Shown here in pieces: positions 53,246-55,381 of a stretch of 55,381 nucleotides of DNA. The DNA comes from Planctomycetota bacterium (GTDB lineage: Bacteria; Planctomycetota; SZUA-567; H5-PLA8). How positions within the stretch are numbered: the stretch's first letter is position 1; each line of letters starts with the position of its first letter. The notes beneath the pieces are model-generated. The model ran no database searches and was not told the DNA's origin. It saw only the letters and a program-made list of their open reading frames with translations. The stretch covers positions 1 to 55,381 of the forward strand of contig JAKLKQ010000046.1 in the NCBI GenBank assembly GCA_023150555.1. Direction: 5' to 3'. The translations under genes and the position numbers were made by a program.

Positions 53246-54121
53246 CTACTTTTTCGGGGGCGCGCGCCTCTTTTGATTGGGTTTGGAAGCCCGCTGAGGT
53301 GGGGCGACTTCCAAAACCGTCTCAAGCGTGTCGAGGTTGCGAGGCTTGAGGAATACGCCGCAGACGGGGAACTCGGCCACCACCTCGCGAGCTGGTACCT
53401 GGAAGGCCGGGTAAACGGGGTTTATCGAGTCGTAGGACCGGCAGCCGTTTGAATCCTTCGCCTTCCGTTTAAGTCTTAAATGGCCGTCCCTTGTGAGAAC
53501 GATGCACGGTTCTCCCACGGCGACGTTGGTGAACGAGGTATCCACCATGACCACCTGCCCGTTCCGGGCCAGGTTCTCCGCGCTGTCACCCCTTACGACG
53601 ATCAGGCGCGGATCGTCGGCATCTGCAGCCATGAGCCGCCCGGCTTCTTCACTGTCGGCGTCGTAGGTGCGGCCTTCGGCCATGTCGGCGTTGGCCACGC
53701 CCTGTAAGGGCATGGGAAGATTCTCGTAACGTATCATTCGCTTTAGAGTTATGTTGAGCACGTTGGACCGATCTCGAAGCAGTTCCCGGACGTCCTTGAC
53801 CGACAGATCCTTCAGGTCCTTTGCCAGCTCCATGACCACCTCGAAGGCGCTGGCCAGCTTGTCCTTCGACTCCTTGGGCTTCTTTCTCCTTGGCTCTATT
53901 TCAGTAACCTCTTTGTTGATAGACCCTTGCCTACCAGTAAGCGTGTCCAAGTCAACCCCAAACAAGTCGGAAAGGCCTCGAAGGTTCGTCGCCGTGGGCA
54001 GGGACTCGCCCTTCTCCCACCTGAAGACGGTGGAGCGCCCCACGCCGCAGGCCTCCGCGACCTGGTCGGCGCTCATCCCGCGCTTGATGCGGAACTCCTT
54101 GATCCGGGACCCGATTTCCAT
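53246..54121 (-). CDS. CI-like repressor (XRE HTH + S24/LexA-like domain)
   Basis: 291 aa. N-terminal XRE helix-turn-helix (GSRIKEFRIKRGMSADQVAEACGVGRSTVFRWEKGES, read as two parts around the recognition helix). A charged helical linker follows (RRKKPKESKDKLASAFEVV). The C-terminal S24/LexA-like fold has IVVRGDSAENLARNG and HLRLKRKAK, keeping Ser and a candidate Lys but with GDSM changed to GDSA. A clear Ala-Gly cleavage site at the usual distance is not seen, so inducible self-cleavage is uncertain. Start at the ATG at 54121, where the HTH begins; the upstream extension is a shadow. It faces the transposase gene across three operators and probably keeps the element silent. Confidence 0.85.
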   Translation of the reverse strand: MEIGSRIKEFRIKRGMSADQVAEACGVGRSTVFRWEKGESLPTATNLRGLSDLFGVDLDTLTGRQGSINKEVTEIEPRRKKPKESKDKLASAFEVVMELAKDLKDLSVKDVRELLRDRSNVLNITLKRMIRYENLPMPLQGVANADMAEGRTYDADSEEAGRLMAADADDPRLIVVRGDSAENLARNGQVVMVDTSFTNVAVGEPCIVLTRDGHLRLKRKAKDSNGCRSYDSINPVYPAFQVPAREVVAEFPVCGVFLKPRNLDTLETVLEVAPPQRASKPNQKRRAPPKK

Positions 54122-54134
54122 GCCCGGTACGGTA

Positions 54135-54215
54135 GTCCCAAAAGTGGGATTTTCTACCCATTTTTCCCGTTGCACAGTCCCAAACTTGGGACATACTAAG
54201 TCCCATGAATGGGAC
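54135..54215. promoter_or_regulatory. Three palindromic repressor operators and transposase promoter
   Basis: Consensus GTCCCAnnnnTGGGAC occurs at 54135-54150 (last base T), 54177-54192 and 54200-54215. Centres are 42 and 23 bp apart. A rightward promoter fits: TTGCAC (54170-54175), 16 bp, CATACT (54192-54197). The second operator fills its spacer and the third covers the start region, including the transposase ATG at 54205. The first lies next to the repressor start and could serve autoregulation. Confidence 0.85.
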
Positions 54216-55381
54216 AAGCCTAATTGATTTGCGGTGCGTAACGGCGGATGACCTCGCCCGGATCGCCGGGCGCGGAAGAACCACGGTCTACCGCAATCTC
54301 TCGACCGAACCGCCGCCCCTCTGGCTCCTTCAAGCGTTCGCGGATTGGTACCAGCAGAACAAACCGCTCGAACCGGCAGCCATTGACGAGGCCTACCGCC
54401 AGATCCTCTTCGATCTTTGGCCAAAGCCGCCCGTCGACCCCTCGCCCAACAAGCCCTCGCGCAAACGCAGAACAAAGGAGGCATCCGATGCAGAGCATGT
54501 CCGAGACGAAAGCGCAGCAGATCCAGAGGTTCCTTTACACGCGAGTAGTCGGGCGCCGAGTCGCCCTCGTTCAAACGCCGCTGACCGCACGCCTCGTCAA
54601 CCAGGCCTTCAAGACGCGCCTGTCGAAGAAGCAGCTCCTGCAGATCTACCGATCCGGCTCCCTGACATAGGCCGCCTCGACTTCACCCGCGTCGACCTGG
54701 AAGGCTGGACGCGCGCCTTCTACGAAGCGCCCGAAGGCTGCGTCCAAATCACGCGCCGCGCGATCATCTCGCGCATCCAGCAATGCCCGGCGTATCCGCT
54801 GAAGAAGACCGAGTTCGCCATCAAGCAGAAGCTCAGCCAGACCTGGCGCAAGCTCCTGCGCGGCCGCCCCGCGCGCACCCGCCGCATCGATCCCGAGCTG
54901 CACGACAATCGCGCTTGGGTCTGCGAGCTGCTCGCCGGGTGGATCTTCGCGGAGGAGCGCCGCGAGCCCCACGCCAAGGGCGCGTACTCGAAGCGCGCCT
55001 GGATGGACGATCTCCCCAAGCTCCGCGCGGCCTACGACTGCTTCCGCGACCAGATCGTCGCGCGCCTGGGCCGCGAGCCTTCCATCCACACCGTCGCCAC
55101 ATGGTGCCGAGATCTTTACGGCAAGAGCGACAAGGTCGAGCGCGCGAAGGAGCACTACCAGGAGACCATCGGCTTCCGCGCGCGCTTCTCGGGCGAGGTC
55201 TGGTTTCTCGATGCGACGGGCCTGCCCTTCCAGGTCGACGGTGTCCAGGCCGCCGCCAACCGGCAAGGCAAGGTCGCGCAGTGGGCGCACCTCCGAACCG
55301 ACCTGGCCAGCGGCCAGACCCACACCTGGTGGAATCCCGGCAAGAGCGAAACGGATGGCTGGTCGGACGCGATGATCAGCT
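54205..55381 (+). CDS. Mu-type transposase with N-terminal HTH, 3' truncated by the window
   Basis: One frame stays open from the ATG at 54205 to the window end (392 codons, no stop). The N-terminus has a helix-turn-helix (VTADDLARIAGRGRTTVYRNL) like the end-binding domains of transposable-phage transposases. Residues ~95-155 are a low-complexity Ala/Pro/Asp linker. A helical region and then the rve/DDE core begin: GEVWFLDATGLPFQVDG with the first catalytic Asp near residue 336, and QTHTWWNPGKSETDGWSD. Position and layout resemble MuA or TniA-like enzymes. The ATG lies inside operator 3. The N-terminal HTH part could instead be a separate Ner-like protein if the linker region is really another gene (see the small overlapping ORF). 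Confidence 0.75.
   Translation, partial: MNGTSLIDLRCVTADDLARIAGRGRTTVYRNLSTEPPPLWLLQAFADWYQQNKPLEPAAIDEAYRQILFDLWPKPPVDPSPNKPSRKRRTKEASDAEHVRDESAADPEVPLHASSRAPSRPRSNAADRTPRQPGLQDAPVEEAAPADLPIRLPDIGRLDFTRVDLEGWTRAFYEAPEGCVQITRRAIISRIQQCPAYPLKKTEFAIKQKLSQTWRKLLRGRPARTRRIDPELHDNRAWVCELLAGWIFAEERREPHAKGAYSKRAWMDDLPKLRAAYDCFRDQIVARLGREPSIHTVATWCRDLYGKSDKVERAKEHYQETIGFRARFSGEVWFLDATGLPFQVDGVQAAANRQGKVAQWAHLRTDLASGQTHTWWNPGKSETDGWSDAMIS
54488..54670 (+). CDS. Small overlapping ORF (60 aa) inside the transposase linker
   Basis: MQSMSETKAQQIQRFLYTRV... in the +1 register relative to the transposase frame, ending at TAG 54668-54670. An excellent ribosome site AAAGGAGG (54474-54481) lies 6 bp before its ATG. 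Within this segment the third codon positions are mostly G/C in this frame and not in the transposase frame, the opposite of the flanking sequence. The basic helical product (LTARLVNQAFKTRLSKKQLLQIYR) has no recognised family. Either it is a true overlapping gene, or two frameshifts hide a longer transposase. Confidence 0.5.
   Translation: MQSMSETKAQQIQRFLYTRVVGRRVALVQTPLTARLVNQAFKTRLSKKQLLQIYRSGSLT

Overview
The window comes from a high-GC, Gram-negative bacterium. It encodes signal peptides, a lipobox protein, a type II secretion-like pseudopilin and large beta-helix surface proteins. The mix of choice-of-anchor-Q beta-helix proteins, an FHA-kinase, a DUF4091 hydrolase, a TIGR03032/sulfotransferase/Asp-hydroxylase fusion and a PgmA-like 'proposed homoserine kinase' resembles uncultured planctomycete, Sumerlaeota or Hydrogenedentes genomes. 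There is no 16S rRNA gene, so this placement is an inference.

Layout. 0-10 kb: the 3' end of an Arg/Gly-rich single-span protein, a GntR-HTH/LacI-sensor regulator (-), a giant (1911 aa) GspK/PilX-like pseudopilin (+) and an MFS exporter (+). 9.5-10.1 kb: a non-coding convergent region packed with inverted repeats. 10.1-15.5 kb (-): a three-domain Asp-hydroxylase/sulfotransferase/TIGR03032 fusion followed by a transglutaminase-like protein. 15.9-29.9 kb (+): a tandem family of four very large beta-helix exoproteins plus one decayed copy. All share an N-terminal signal, an anchor-Q segment, a Ca-binding-like linker and a C-terminal module ending in GKAK. 29.9 kb: tRNA-Arg(CCG). 30.1-32.2 kb: a glycosyltransferase and a creatininase-family amidohydrolase. 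32.2-36.0 kb: three non-coding terminal-inverted-repeat (MITE-like) elements surround a secreted reprolysin-like metalloprotease that carries the same C-terminal module. A phased array of CACCTGYGCAA-type repeats lies upstream of the protease. 36.0-39.8 kb: an operon of homoserine dehydrogenase, proposed homoserine kinase, HisE and YggS. 39.8-40.3 kb: a strong promoter driving a candidate structured RNA. 40.4-43.3 kb (-): an NrtR-like regulator, an SPFH/band-7 protein and an NAD-kinase-like protein. 43.4-49.5 kb (+): ProC, FHA-Ser/Thr kinase, a beta-helix lipoprotein and a DUF4091 hydrolase. 49.7-53.0 kb (-): a FAD-linked oxidase with degraded Fe-S motifs. 53.2 kb to the end: the left part of a transposable-phage-like element. 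It has a CI-like repressor, three palindromic operators, and a divergent HTH-transposase whose ORF runs off the window and appears to contain an overlapping small gene.

Main points for follow-up: the shared GKAK C-terminal module as a possible surface-sorting domain; the TA-flanked nested MITEs with covarying hairpins, one of which sits in a stop codon; the helically phased repeat array; the orphan structured RNA; the hairpin-rich intergenic at 9.7-10.1 kb; the NrtR-SPFH-NADK operon; and the Asp-hydroxylase/sulfotransferase/TIGR03032 fusion. All functional statements are from reading motifs; no database search was run.
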